Shown here: positions 32,943-40,704 of the stretch, piece by piece
How positions within the stretch are numbered: position 1 is the first letter of the stretch
How the letters are laid out: each line of letters begins with the position of its first letter
Assembly (NCBI GenBank): GCA_964583335.1
Contig: CAZOVG010000003.1
Location: 186,001 to 250,000, forward strand
DNA: 64,000 bases
Direction of reading: 5' to 3'
DNA from: JAGNKE01 sp964583335
GTDB lineage: Bacteria; Pseudomonadota; Alphaproteobacteria; Micavibrionales; Micavibrionaceae
The notes under the pieces: generated by a model
The model's input: the letters and a program-made list of their open reading frames with translations, nothing else
What the model was told of the DNA's origin: nothing
The model's database searches: none
Made by a program: the position numbers and the translations under genes

Positions 32943-34631
32943 CTACCCGTAGGCTTCCTCCATCGCATCGAGAACCAGCTGCTCGACCCCGAACTGCCGC
33001 GCCTGATCGTAGAATTTTGGACGCAGGCCGGATGAGCGCTGCCGAGTAATCAGCTTGCCCTTCTCGTCTTCGCCCATGATTTCAAGATAGAAAAGATCCT
33101 GCATCGTCACGACATCACCCTCCATCCCGGTGATCTCGGTCACGTGGGTGGTTTTCCGCGATCCGTCGCGCAGACGCTGCACCTGGATGATGACGTTAAC
33201 CGCCGAGGCGATCTGCTCCCGCACCGCCTTCTGGGGCAGGTTAAGCCCGCCCATGGCGATCATATTCTCCATACGCGAAATCGCCTCGCGCGGGTTGTTG
33301 GCGTGCACCGTGCCCATCGAGCCGTCGTGACCGGTATTCATCGCCTGCAAAAGGTCGAACGCCTCAGGTCCGCGCACCTCCCCCACGATGATCCGCTCGG
33401 GGCGCATCCGCAGACAGTTTCGCACAAGGTCCCGCATGGTGATCTCGCCCACGCCCTCAAGGTTCGGCGGGCGGGTCTCAAGGCGCACCACGTGCGGCTG
33501 CTGCAGTTGAAGTTCGCACGCATCCTCGCAGGTGATAATCCGCTCGCCCGCTTCGATATAACGGGTCAGACAGTTGAGCATCGTCGTCTTACCGGAACCC
33601 GTACCGCCGGAAACCAGCACGTTCACCCGGCAGCGGCCCACGGCCATAATCAACTTCGCGCACGAGGGCGTCATGGAACCAAACTCCAACAGCTTTTCGA
33701 GCGTGAGCTTGTCCTTCTTGAATTTCCGAATGGTCATCGCCGCGCCGTCTACGGACAGCGGCGGGATAATAACGTTCACCCGTGATCCGTCCGGCAAACG
33801 CGCGTCGCAAATCGGGCTGGCTTCATCAACACGCCGCCCAATCGCACCCACGATCCGCTGACAAATGGTAATCAGATGCTGGCTGTCGCGGAATTTGACG
33901 CCGGTCCGCTCGATCTTGCCACCCACCTCAATATAAGTAATGTCGGGTCCGTTGATCATGATATCCGCGATATCGTCGCGCTCCAGCAGCTCTTCGAGCG
34001 GACCGAAGCCGAGCATATCGTCCGCGCATTCCTTGGCGATGCTGTGCAATTCAGCAGGGGTAAGATCAAGATTTCTGAATCGCGAAATTTCCGCAACCGC
34101 AGAATAAACTTCATCGCGCGCCGCCTTGGCATCCATTCGGGCCAGAGCCTTGAGATCAATCCCGTCTCTCAAATCGAGCCATATCCGGTTTCGACAGCGT
34201 TGCAGACGCAGCGTGGTGATGGAATCGCCGTGAGAACGTCCCTCCTCCTCTTCCGCCTTTTCAGGCAGAAGAACGTCGTCCTCCATCGTTTTACGCTGCT
34301 TGGGAGCTGCGGCTTCGCTGGAGGGCGGAGCGTGTGCGGCGGGCGCGGAGGCCTCGCTGCCGCCGAGGCTCTGCTCGATCGCGGCTAATACCGGCCCTAT
34401 GTGTTCAGACGCCGGATGATCGGCAGGATGGGAGGACGACGCCTTAGTCGCGGAAAGCGGCGGGGCATCGTCACGAACAAGGGGCGTAGCGGAAAGCGGA
34501 GGAACGGCGGGAGCCTGGGAAGGCGTTTCGATAGTCGGCGCCAAACGCTCCGCCCCGGCGGATTTTTCTCCCCCCGAGGTCTTCGGTGCAGGGGGCTTCA
34601 CCCCTCCTGTGGTTTGCTTTTTGCCGAACAT
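32943..34631 (-). CDS. tadA: Tad secretion ATPase TadA (CpaF)
   Basis: TadA/CpaF is the hexameric ATPase that powers pilin assembly and retraction. The Walker A motif is SGGTGSGKTTML, the Asp box region includes CEDACEL, the Walker B region includes IIVGEVRGPEAFD, and the His box is in GTVHANNPREA. The N-terminal domain has the family's FGPLEELLERDDIADIMING. The protein (562 aa) is longer than usual because the first 140 residues form a Pro/Ala/Ser-rich, low-complexity tail with no recognised domain. It is preceded by a 48-base spacer after cpaE and followed by tadB. Confidence 0.96.
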   Translation of the reverse strand: MFGKKQTTGGVKPPAPKTSGGEKSAGAERLAPTIETPSQAPAVPPLSATPLVRDDAPPLSATKASSSHPADHPASEHIGPVLAAIEQSLGGSEASAPAAHAPPSSEAAAPKQRKTMEDDVLLPEKAEEEEGRSHGDSITTLRLQRCRNRIWLDLRDGIDLKALARMDAKAARDEVYSAVAEISRFRNLDLTPAELHSIAKECADDMLGFGPLEELLERDDIADIMINGPDITYIEVGGKIERTGVKFRDSQHLITICQRIVGAIGRRVDEASPICDARLPDGSRVNVIIPPLSVDGAAMTIRKFKKDKLTLEKLLEFGSMTPSCAKLIMAVGRCRVNVLVSGGTGSGKTTMLNCLTRYIEAGERIITCEDACELQLQQPHVVRLETRPPNLEGVGEITMRDLVRNCLRMRPERIIVGEVRGPEAFDLLQAMNTGHDGSMGTVHANNPREAISRMENMIAMGGLNLPQKAVREQIASAVNVIIQVQRLRDGSRKTTHVTEITGMEGDVVTMQDLFYLEIMGEDEKGKLITRQRSSGLRPKFYDQARQFGVEQLVLDAMEEAYG

Positions 34632-34679
34632 GATATTTCCCGTATGAGTTTGCGGATTTTCCGCGCTTTTCCTCTATTT

Positions 34680-35927
34680 TCACTTCTTTTTGGTTAAAAA
34701 ACTCCCTAAAAGACCCGATTTTTTGTCAGATTTATCGTCCAGATAACCGTCGGAATCCACCGCAACGGTCCTGCGGATGACCGGCAGCAAGGTTGTTTTG
34801 AGAAGCTCCAGCCCCTCGCGGTCCTGCAGCACCTGGCGCAGGTCGCTCTCATTCCCCATAAACAGGGCGGGCAAATAAGGCACACTGGCCGAAGGCGCCA
34901 GCTCGACGGCCTTCTGAATTTCATAACTCGTGACTTCGTAAGCTTTGGCCTGTCCGGCCTTATTAATAATCAGGGATAATTCCTCCTTGCCGCCACCGCG
35001 CAAATCGGAAACCTCCTTAATGAGGCTGCGCGCGAAACGCAAAGACGTAAGGGTCGGCGTAGACACCAGAACAATATGATTAGCCCGGGAAATCAAAAGT
35101 TTGCGCAAACCCGGCTCCGAAGCCGACAAATCAGCCAAAACCACGGGGGCCTTGACCATGAGCATATCCAAAAAACGCTCGTACTGGTCGGGCGCGATCG
35201 TGGAGTCCAAAAGCGCATCGCCCCCACCCGCCATGACAGACAGCCGCTCGCCCTGTTCTATGAACATGCGCTTGAGGCCCGCCTCATCTTTCTTGTCCAC
35301 TGCGCGGGAAATTTCGCGCAGCGTTCCTGCGGGGTCGAACCCCATACCAACGCTCAAAGACGACCAACCCCCAGAGGAATCGATCAGGACGCTCTTCTGC
35401 CCCATAAGCTCGCTGACGCCCAGCGCCATGATCTGCGCAATACTGGACGCGCCAACGCCGCCTTTACTGCCCAGAAACGCCACAAGCCGACTCCCGCTGA
35501 CGCCCAACCGAACGATCAGGGTCTTAGCGATCACTTCTGAAATAACGTTTTTCATAACGGGGCGGACCAGATAGTCGCTGACACCCATTTCAATCAGACT
35601 GCGATAAAGATACACGTCGTTCACGGGCCCGATAATCACCGCCGCTGTATCCTGCGAGCACAGGCCCGACAAAGTCTCAAGCCGCCCGAGAAACGCCTCG
35701 TCGATCGTTTCGGTCTGAATAATGATGAGGGCTGGCGCTTCCCGGTCCGAAAAAACCCGGATCGCCGTTTCGACATCGCCCTCCGTAACATCAAGCGCCA
35801 CGCGTGCAAAACGCCAGTCACTGCGGATTTCACCGGAATGGCGCAACGTCTCGGCATCGCGCGAAAAAACTGCGACGGCCGCCGAGGGGAGAAGGATATC
35901 TGTAGCTTGGGCGTCTGCCTCGCTCAT
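34680..35927 (-). CDS. cpaE: Pilus assembly/localisation ATPase CpaE (TadZ)
   Basis: CpaE (TadZ) sets the polar position of the Tad system. The C-terminal part is a MinD/ParA ATPase: deviant Walker A FLGSKGGVGASSIAQ, then SVLIDSSGGWSSLS and APVVLADLSA. The first 130 residues form a receiver-like domain (VAVFSRDAETL, VSDYLVRPVMKNVI) that probably lacks the usual phospho-acceptor arrangement, as in other TadZ proteins. It is the first gene of the cpaE-tadA-tadB-tadC transcript; a terminator of the preceding cpaD lies upstream, so its promoter should be in the 36.0 kb spacer. Confidence 0.92.
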   Translation of the reverse strand: MSEADAQATDILLPSAAVAVFSRDAETLRHSGEIRSDWRFARVALDVTEGDVETAIRVFSDREAPALIIIQTETIDEAFLGRLETLSGLCSQDTAAVIIGPVNDVYLYRSLIEMGVSDYLVRPVMKNVISEVIAKTLIVRLGVSGSRLVAFLGSKGGVGASSIAQIMALGVSELMGQKSVLIDSSGGWSSLSVGMGFDPAGTLREISRAVDKKDEAGLKRMFIEQGERLSVMAGGGDALLDSTIAPDQYERFLDMLMVKAPVVLADLSASEPGLRKLLISRANHIVLVSTPTLTSLRFARSLIKEVSDLRGGGKEELSLIINKAGQAKAYEVTSYEIQKAVELAPSASVPYLPALFMGNESDLRQVLQDREGLELLKTTLLPVIRRTVAVDSDGYLDDKSDKKSGLLGSFLTKKK

Positions 35928-36064
35928 CCGTTTTTACCTGTATGCCGCCCGCGAACCGGGCATGATCTGCTCATTTTGAACTGTGTAGGACGTTCTTTCC
36001 CTGCGCACACTGTATCACCCGGGCCTTAAAAATATCCTAATGTCACAAGGGGTTAATGGAATAT

Positions 36065-36098
36065 GAAAAAAGCCGACCCTGACAACGCAGAGCCGGCT
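36065..36098 (-). terminator. Rho-independent terminator downstream of cpaD
   Basis: Minus-strand hairpin with arms 36071-36077 and 36092-36098 (seven positions, one G-U pair on the transcribed strand), 14-base loop and a run of T in the minus strand (36065-36070). It ends the cpaB-cpaC-cpaD transcript before cpaE. Confidence 0.7.
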
Positions 36099-36120
36099 CG
36101 AATCTGCTCTTATGAAAAAA

Positions 36121-36789
36121 CTACTGTTGGCCCGAAGCGGACTCGCCACCCAGCTCTTTATTTTCGGCGCCGGACCGCACAAGGTCAACGATGTTGCCCG
36201 CGCTCCGCCCCTCGGTGTTGAGGCCGGGATTACCCTGCCCCTGAAGATCCTTGGGTCTGGAAACTTGCCGCGCGATCATCGTCTGCACGGTGCAGCCCAT
36301 ACGGTAATCCGCGTTAGGCTCAACGACAGCGCTCTCCGTTCCCGGCATGGTCGTACAATTTGAAGGCGCGTGCGCGGAATAAGCGTCATACGATATCAGC
36401 ACACGCGACTCGTCGCCCTGTCCGGAAACAGGCAGGATATCCGCATCAACCTGCGCCACACCTTGCCCACGCAAGGCACGGGCCAGATCGGCGGCCTTTT
36501 GGGTCGCCATCATCGCCGTACTGCGGTAATTTTGGGGGTCATAGGTAACAGTCACCCGCATCGGCCCGTCAGAGTGGCGGGCATGATGGTGCGCCACGCT
36601 GGCCGCCAGATCGTCATCCGCCTCCCGGGCAGTAACATCAAGAAAGTATGGCTTCTCCCGAACCTGAATTTTCTCAGTGGAGAGCGTTCCGGGCGCATAC
36701 ATCTCACATCCGCCCAGCAATACCGGCGCGAACGCAACGGTCGCCCCCGCCAACAAAACCCTGACCTTCAAACCCGATCGTAAAGACAT
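36121..36789 (-). CDS. cpaD: Pilus assembly lipoprotein CpaD
   Basis: CpaD is an outer-membrane lipoprotein that works with the CpaC secretin. A lipobox is visible (PVLLGGCEMYAPG). The mature part has the YDPQNYRSTAMMATQKAADLARAL, VLISYDAYSAHAPSNCTTMPG and MGCTVQTMIARQVSRPKDLQG stretches, the last one being the usual C-terminal CpaD motif around its cysteine. At 222 residues it is of normal size. It follows cpaC by 21 bases and is the last gene before the terminator. Confidence 0.88.
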   Translation of the reverse strand: MSLRSGLKVRVLLAGATVAFAPVLLGGCEMYAPGTLSTEKIQVREKPYFLDVTAREADDDLAASVAHHHARHSDGPMRVTVTYDPQNYRSTAMMATQKAADLARALRGQGVAQVDADILPVSGQGDESRVLISYDAYSAHAPSNCTTMPGTESAVVEPNADYRMGCTVQTMIARQVSRPKDLQGQGNPGLNTEGRSAGNIVDLVRSGAENKELGGESASGQQ

Positions 36790-36810
36790 TCGAAAAACCC
36801 CCGCCCCGTT

Positions 36811-38298
36811 CTAATCCAGCATATAACCGTAAGTCCCGGAGGCCGAAAACATCGACTCATCCTCGACATTGTACTTGCGGCGCACGTTGCGCGCGAAAAC
36901 TTCGGCCAAAGGCCCCTGTTCCCGCTTGCTGACGGTTATGGCCTTCTCCTTATCGGCATACGCGCCGACAAGATATCCGGTTACGATAACCACAAGCTCA
37001 GTCTCATTCCGGCGGAAACTGTCAGAAGAAACAAGCTTACCCAGCACCGGGGTATCTTTAATACCCGGCAGCCCCGAAAGCCCCTTCGCCGCATCGGATT
37101 GCAAAAGCCCGGCGATCATAAGACTGCCGCCGCTCGGAATCTCGATGGTCGTCTGCGCCCGGCGGATATCCAACCCCGGCACGACAAGGTCCGCCAGAAC
37201 GACGGCGTTGCTGGAATCCAGCGATGAGACCTCGGTATTCATCTGTAGACTGATCCGCTTATCCGACAGAACCACAGGTTTAAAGTTAAGCGAAACACCG
37301 AACTCACGGAATTCTATAGTGATATTCCCGAACTGGTCCCGGCCCGTGGGAACCGGAAACTCCCCGCCCGCCAGGAATCCGGCCTGCTGCCCGGACACAG
37401 CCGTCAGGTTAGGCTCGGCAAGGACGTTGATAAGGTTTTGCTCTTCCAGAGCATCAAGAAACAGCCCGATCTGGCCTATGCCCTTGAGCCCGGTGTCAAA
37501 CAGAAGTCCGGCTGTCCCGATCGCATCCTGAGAAAGCGCAAGCCCCTCCGCGCCGCCAAACTGTATGGCATCTGTCCCGTCGATCAGGCGGGAAGGCGGG
37601 TTGCGGCCGAAAAGCTCGACAGCGGACAGTTCGTTCGGATCGTTGGCGTTGGTATTGACGCCCAGCTCTTTCAGAACGCTGCGTGTCGCCTCGACGATCT
37701 TAACCTGAAGCATGACCTGCTGCTCGCCGCGAACTTCCAGCATATTGGAAATCAACTCGTCGGCGCTTTTATCCTTGTCCTGCAGATCGCTTACGTAGTG
37801 CGCAACCAGATTGGCGATTTTCGAGGCCGCATCCGGGGTTGAAACCGTACCCGTCAGGTAAATCTGGTCGTGAACCGACCCGACCTTGGCCTTTTCGTTC
37901 GGAAACAGACGGTCTACGAGCGACTGAATAGCTTGAAGGTCGTAGGAAACATGAACGTCGACCTTGCGGACAACATTACCGACAGAGTCCAGCGCTATGA
38001 TATTGGTGTCCCCAACCGTAAGGCCGACAACATAAAGCCGGTCGGATTGAATGGCCTGCACATCGACGACGGCCGGGTTGGCCACAAGAATGTCGGAAAC
38101 CGGGCTGTCCAGAACGATGATCTCCGCCTTGCCCAGCGGAATGTCAGTAGGCGCAATCGCCCGCTGCTCATCAAGAATTGACCGCAGATCGCCCTTCTCG
38201 GCATAGGCGGTCATAAACCCGCCCGTACCCGCGACGAAAGCCAGCGTCAGCGCAGCGAAAACGAACATACCGCGCAATCTGGAACCGAACCCGTTCAT
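36811..38298 (-). CDS. cpaC: Tad outer-membrane secretin CpaC (RcpA)
   Basis: CpaC forms the outer-membrane channel of the Tad pilus. A signal peptide (about 10-33) is followed by the pilus N-domain (IIVLDSPVSDILVANPAVVDVQ and TVGDTNIIALDSVGNVVRKVDVHV), a BON-like segment (DQIYLTGTVSTPDAASKIANLV), and the secretin domain with the VLAEPNLTAVSGQQAGFLAGGEFP and VPGLDIRRAQTTIEIPSGGSLMIAGL motifs. At 495 residues it is of typical length. It is transcribed with cpaB upstream (81-base gap) and cpaD downstream. Confidence 0.96.
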   Translation of the reverse strand: MNGFGSRLRGMFVFAALTLAFVAGTGGFMTAYAEKGDLRSILDEQRAIAPTDIPLGKAEIIVLDSPVSDILVANPAVVDVQAIQSDRLYVVGLTVGDTNIIALDSVGNVVRKVDVHVSYDLQAIQSLVDRLFPNEKAKVGSVHDQIYLTGTVSTPDAASKIANLVAHYVSDLQDKDKSADELISNMLEVRGEQQVMLQVKIVEATRSVLKELGVNTNANDPNELSAVELFGRNPPSRLIDGTDAIQFGGAEGLALSQDAIGTAGLLFDTGLKGIGQIGLFLDALEEQNLINVLAEPNLTAVSGQQAGFLAGGEFPVPTGRDQFGNITIEFREFGVSLNFKPVVLSDKRISLQMNTEVSSLDSSNAVVLADLVVPGLDIRRAQTTIEIPSGGSLMIAGLLQSDAAKGLSGLPGIKDTPVLGKLVSSDSFRRNETELVVIVTGYLVGAYADKEKAITVSKREQGPLAEVFARNVRRKYNVEDESMFSASGTYGYMLD

Positions 38299-38379
38299 AG
38301 TTGTTGTCTTTCAGATATCTAGCCGTTGCACTTAAAAACTTTGCTTAGAAACTCAGAAAATTAGGACGCAGAAATCAGA

Positions 38380-39255
38380 TCATTTGGAACCGGAGGTGCC
38401 GTTGTAAATTCTCACAACATTACGCTTGATGCCGGTATCCGTGCTCATAGTTCTGTATTGGTGAAGAATCTCGTCGTCGATGTGGGTCATGCGGGCATCC
38501 GTGACTGTCGGCCAAGCGCGCTCACGCACGACATCGTCACCCACAGCGCGCAGAGCCAATGTAATCTTGCCAAACTCGGAGCCGAGCGCGAGCTTCTCAG
38601 CCTGCTGGGCATCCACGCCCAGAGTGACTGTTTTGGCCACCTCGACTTTATCCTTGTCGTCATCCTGCTCGGCCATCTGGTCAATCGCCAGAACCTTGAC
38701 ACGCTGCAGGATCGTCTCCGTAGCCCACTTGTCCACATTCATATTCACAAGCGCCTGAAGCCCGGGAGCTTCGTTCTTGTCGGCCTTGATCTCAAGCTTG
38801 TAAGTCATGACGACATCGACAAAATCACCGGGCTTGATAAAACCGCCGACCATGGTTTTGGCCTCGACTTTGATCGCCATCGCGCGCATGCCGGGCTCAA
38901 GGCTGTTGGCAACAAAATTTCCACTGCTCTCGCGTAAAAGAAAGCTTTTCAGAACAGCCTCGTCTTTGGCGACATCACGCCGTAACCGCCCGGTGAGAGC
39001 CTCATGGGCCTCCTGCTCGTCCTCACGCTGGATCGCGCCGCGGAACATCGCGGACTTAGGCCACTCCTGCCAGCGCAAATTGCCCTCTTTCAACTCCTGA
39101 CCGACCTTAAGGTCATTCGACGCCACAAGCACCTCAACCATTTCCGAACTGGTGCTGCCGCCCTTCTTGCCGCCCAGGGAAACCTGAACGAGCACGGCGA
39201 CCAGAACCGCGGCCAGCACGGCGCCCCCAAGAACGATGAGTATATTCTTATTCAT
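38380..39255 (-). CDS. cpaB: Flp pilus assembly protein CpaB (RcpC)
   Basis: CpaB is a periplasmic/inner-membrane protein thought to support the secretin. An N-terminal membrane segment (MNKNILIVLGGAVLAAVLVAVLV) is followed by the SAF-like domain (VEVLVASNDLKVGQELKEG, NFVANSLEPGMRAMAIKVEAKTMVGGFIKPGDFVDVV). The ATG at 39255 is used because it starts right before the hydrophobic helix; a start 12 codons upstream is possible. At about 291 residues it is of normal size. It starts the cpaB-cpaC-cpaD transcript. Confidence 0.92.
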   Translation of the reverse strand: MNKNILIVLGGAVLAAVLVAVLVQVSLGGKKGGSTSSEMVEVLVASNDLKVGQELKEGNLRWQEWPKSAMFRGAIQREDEQEAHEALTGRLRRDVAKDEAVLKSFLLRESSGNFVANSLEPGMRAMAIKVEAKTMVGGFIKPGDFVDVVMTYKLEIKADKNEAPGLQALVNMNVDKWATETILQRVKVLAIDQMAEQDDDKDKVEVAKTVTLGVDAQQAEKLALGSEFGKITLALRAVGDDVVRERAWPTVTDARMTHIDDEILHQYRTMSTDTGIKRNVVRIYNGTSGSK

Positions 39256-39435
39256 AAAGCCAAAACCCCTAGCGGAACCGGGTACATTCATAATGTCACA
39301 CAGAAGAACTCAGATTGATACAAACCCAGAAGGCAAGAACGCAGAAGGTACACAGGACAAAAAAACTACATTCCATAATATAGTTTTTTTCTTAAGAATA
39401 AGATAAAAACAGGCCGCCTTTCATACGCTCATCGC

Positions 39436-40053
39436 CTACAAAAAGGCCGCCAAAAAATCGCCACTGAAATACCCGGCCTTTAAAAAGGCTGCAAAGGCAC
39501 CGACAAAAATAGCCACCCCGTAGGGCACCTTGCTCTCGCCCCTCTGAAGGCGGAAAATCCAGCCTCCCTCGCGCGGCGCCGAAAACGGCTTCCTGCGCAT
39601 GATCACCAGCGAGATGAGCGCCATAACTCCGCCGGCGAGCGTCATATAAGCCAAAAACAACGGCAAATCGCTCAACCTGAACCACAGCGCATAGCCCGTA
39701 GCGAGCTTCGAATCTGCGGCGCCCAGCATTCTTAAAGAAAACAATAAGGCGGTAATTGAAAACGTCAATACCCCGGAAAGCAGATGCGCAACGATCGGCC
39801 ACTCGGCCTTTTCGCTACCGTTTACCCACAAAACCCCATAAGCGAATAGAAACGAAACGATCACGATAACGCTATAGATGTTGGGAATCGTGAGGCCACG
39901 AACATCCGACAGACCCGACAAAACGCCCGCCCCTAACGCTACGAAAATCGAAAAAAGAAAAAGAATGAGCAAAACCATCAGGACAAAAGAGTACTCAAAA
40001 AGCGGTGGAAAAAAAATTGAAAGCTGCGAATCATCAAAATCTGTCAACGACAA
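39436..40053 (-). CDS. tadV: Tad prepilin peptidase TadV (CpaA)
   Basis: TadV, an A24-family aspartic peptidase, cleaves the leader of Flp and the pseudopilins. Two Asp motifs are expected: here the first is LSDVRGLTIPNIYS (D-x-x-x-x-x-I-P-N) and the second is LGAADSKLATGYALWF (G-A-x-D-x-K). The protein (205 aa) has about six hydrophobic helices. It has a longer N-terminus than many TadV proteins, a short polar segment before the first helix. It lies between the cpaB operon and the flp terminator. Confidence 0.88.
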   Translation of the reverse strand: MSLTDFDDSQLSIFFPPLFEYSFVLMVLLILFLFSIFVALGAGVLSGLSDVRGLTIPNIYSVIVIVSFLFAYGVLWVNGSEKAEWPIVAHLLSGVLTFSITALLFSLRMLGAADSKLATGYALWFRLSDLPLFLAYMTLAGGVMALISLVIMRRKPFSAPREGGWIFRLQRGESKVPYGVAIFVGAFAAFLKAGYFSGDFLAAFL

Positions 40054-40065
40054 TTCACAAAACAG

Positions 40066-40099
40066 AAAAAGCCCGCCGGAGATACGATGGCGGGCTTTT
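40066..40099 (-). terminator. Rho-independent terminator of the flp transcript
   Basis: AAAAGCCCGCC (40067-40077) pairs perfectly with GGCGGGCTTTT (40089-40099), an 11-base stem with an 11-base loop. On the minus strand the stem is followed by a short T-run. It makes the pilin message monocistronic or strongly attenuated before tadV. Confidence 0.85.
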
Positions 40100-40161
40100 C
40101 GGTATTTAGGTTCTTCACAAGAAGGAAAAAACCAACAACTCTTGTGATCGCTACGTGACGA

Positions 40162-40341
40162 TTAGGACGTCAGAGCGGTCTGGATGCTTTCGAACATCGC
40201 AACGAGGTCGTCCCCAAGCAGGAACACAACCACGGAAATCGCAAGGCCGATACCGGCGGCAATCAAGCCGTACTCGATAGCGGTCGCACCATCTTCGTTC
40301 TTGAGGTAAGCTTCTTTAAATGCAATCAGTTTGGTCAACAT
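40162..40341 (-). CDS. flp: Flp-type major pilin
   Basis: This 59-residue protein is the structural subunit of the Tad pilus. It reads MLTKLIAFKEAYLKNEDGAT, then the hydrophobic AIEYGLIAAGIGLAISVVVF, and ends FESIQTALTS. The cleavage signature is present: Gly before Ala, then the Glu-Tyr pair at positions 5-6 of the mature N-terminus (the G-A-T-A-I-E-Y-G motif), after which TadV would cut. The AAGGAGAT ribosome site sits seven bases upstream of the ATG. A strong terminator follows, and a CtrA-type box lies about 100 bases upstream, consistent with a highly expressed and cell-cycle-regulated pilin. Confidence 0.96.
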   Translation of the reverse strand: MLTKLIAFKEAYLKNEDGATAIEYGLIAAGIGLAISVVVFLLGDDLVAMFESIQTALTS

Positions 40342-40640
40342 GTTCTATCTCCTTTGTAAAAGTCTGTCTGTTGGCTTCATCTCGGCTATCTCTAAAAACC
40401 CGTGAAGCGCCTAACCGATAATTCATCTTACCCCGGGCATGATTAAAAAAACCTTAAAATGCCCAAGTAAAATTTAAAAATTACTGCCTTTGGATTTTTT
40501 TTTATAGAATAAATTATAAAAGTATTTATATAAAATTTTATACAACAAGTAATATAACAAAAATAAAGAAAGTTTACTTTAAAAGTACTTTGGTTGCCGT
40601 AGTATTTTTTTAAACGCATCAGTATTTCCAAGTCTCCCCC
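40342..40640. other. AT-rich flp upstream region
   Basis: This spacer between flp and the tadG terminator has no convincing gene. The stretch from about 40440 to 40620 is markedly AT-rich. A minus-strand frame of 69 codons crosses it and part of the tadG terminator, but has no recognised features. The region holds the CtrA-type box and, 12 bases downstream of it on the flp strand, a TAAGAT sequence (40425-40430) that could be a -10 element. It is best read as the flp promoter region. Confidence 0.6.
40443..40457. promoter_or_regulatory. CtrA-type box (TTAA-N7-TTAA) upstream of flp
   Basis: TTAA (40443-40446), seven bases, TTAA (40454-40457): the exact spacing of CtrA half-sites in alphaproteobacteria. 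It is about 100 bases upstream of the flp start. In Caulobacter, CtrA activates pilA, so the site fits expectations; CtrA itself is not in this window. Confidence 0.55.
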
Positions 40641-40676
40641 AAAACAATACACCCGCAGAAGCCCGCGGGTGTATTG
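40641..40676 (-). terminator. Rho-independent terminator of tadG
   Basis: CAATACACCCGC (40645-40656) pairs perfectly with GCGGGTGTATTG (40665-40676), a 12-base stem with an eight-base loop; TTTT follows on the minus strand (40641-40644). It lies about 30 bases past the tadG stop. Confidence 0.85.
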
Positions 40677-40704
40677 AAAAGATTCTAACAGGGCTGCTGT
40701 GCGC

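Noticed and set aside
40443..40652. Minus-strand 69-codon frame in the AT-rich spacer
   Set aside because: It overlaps the tadG terminator and the CtrA box, has AT-driven Phe/Ile/Lys composition, and lacks a good ribosome site.
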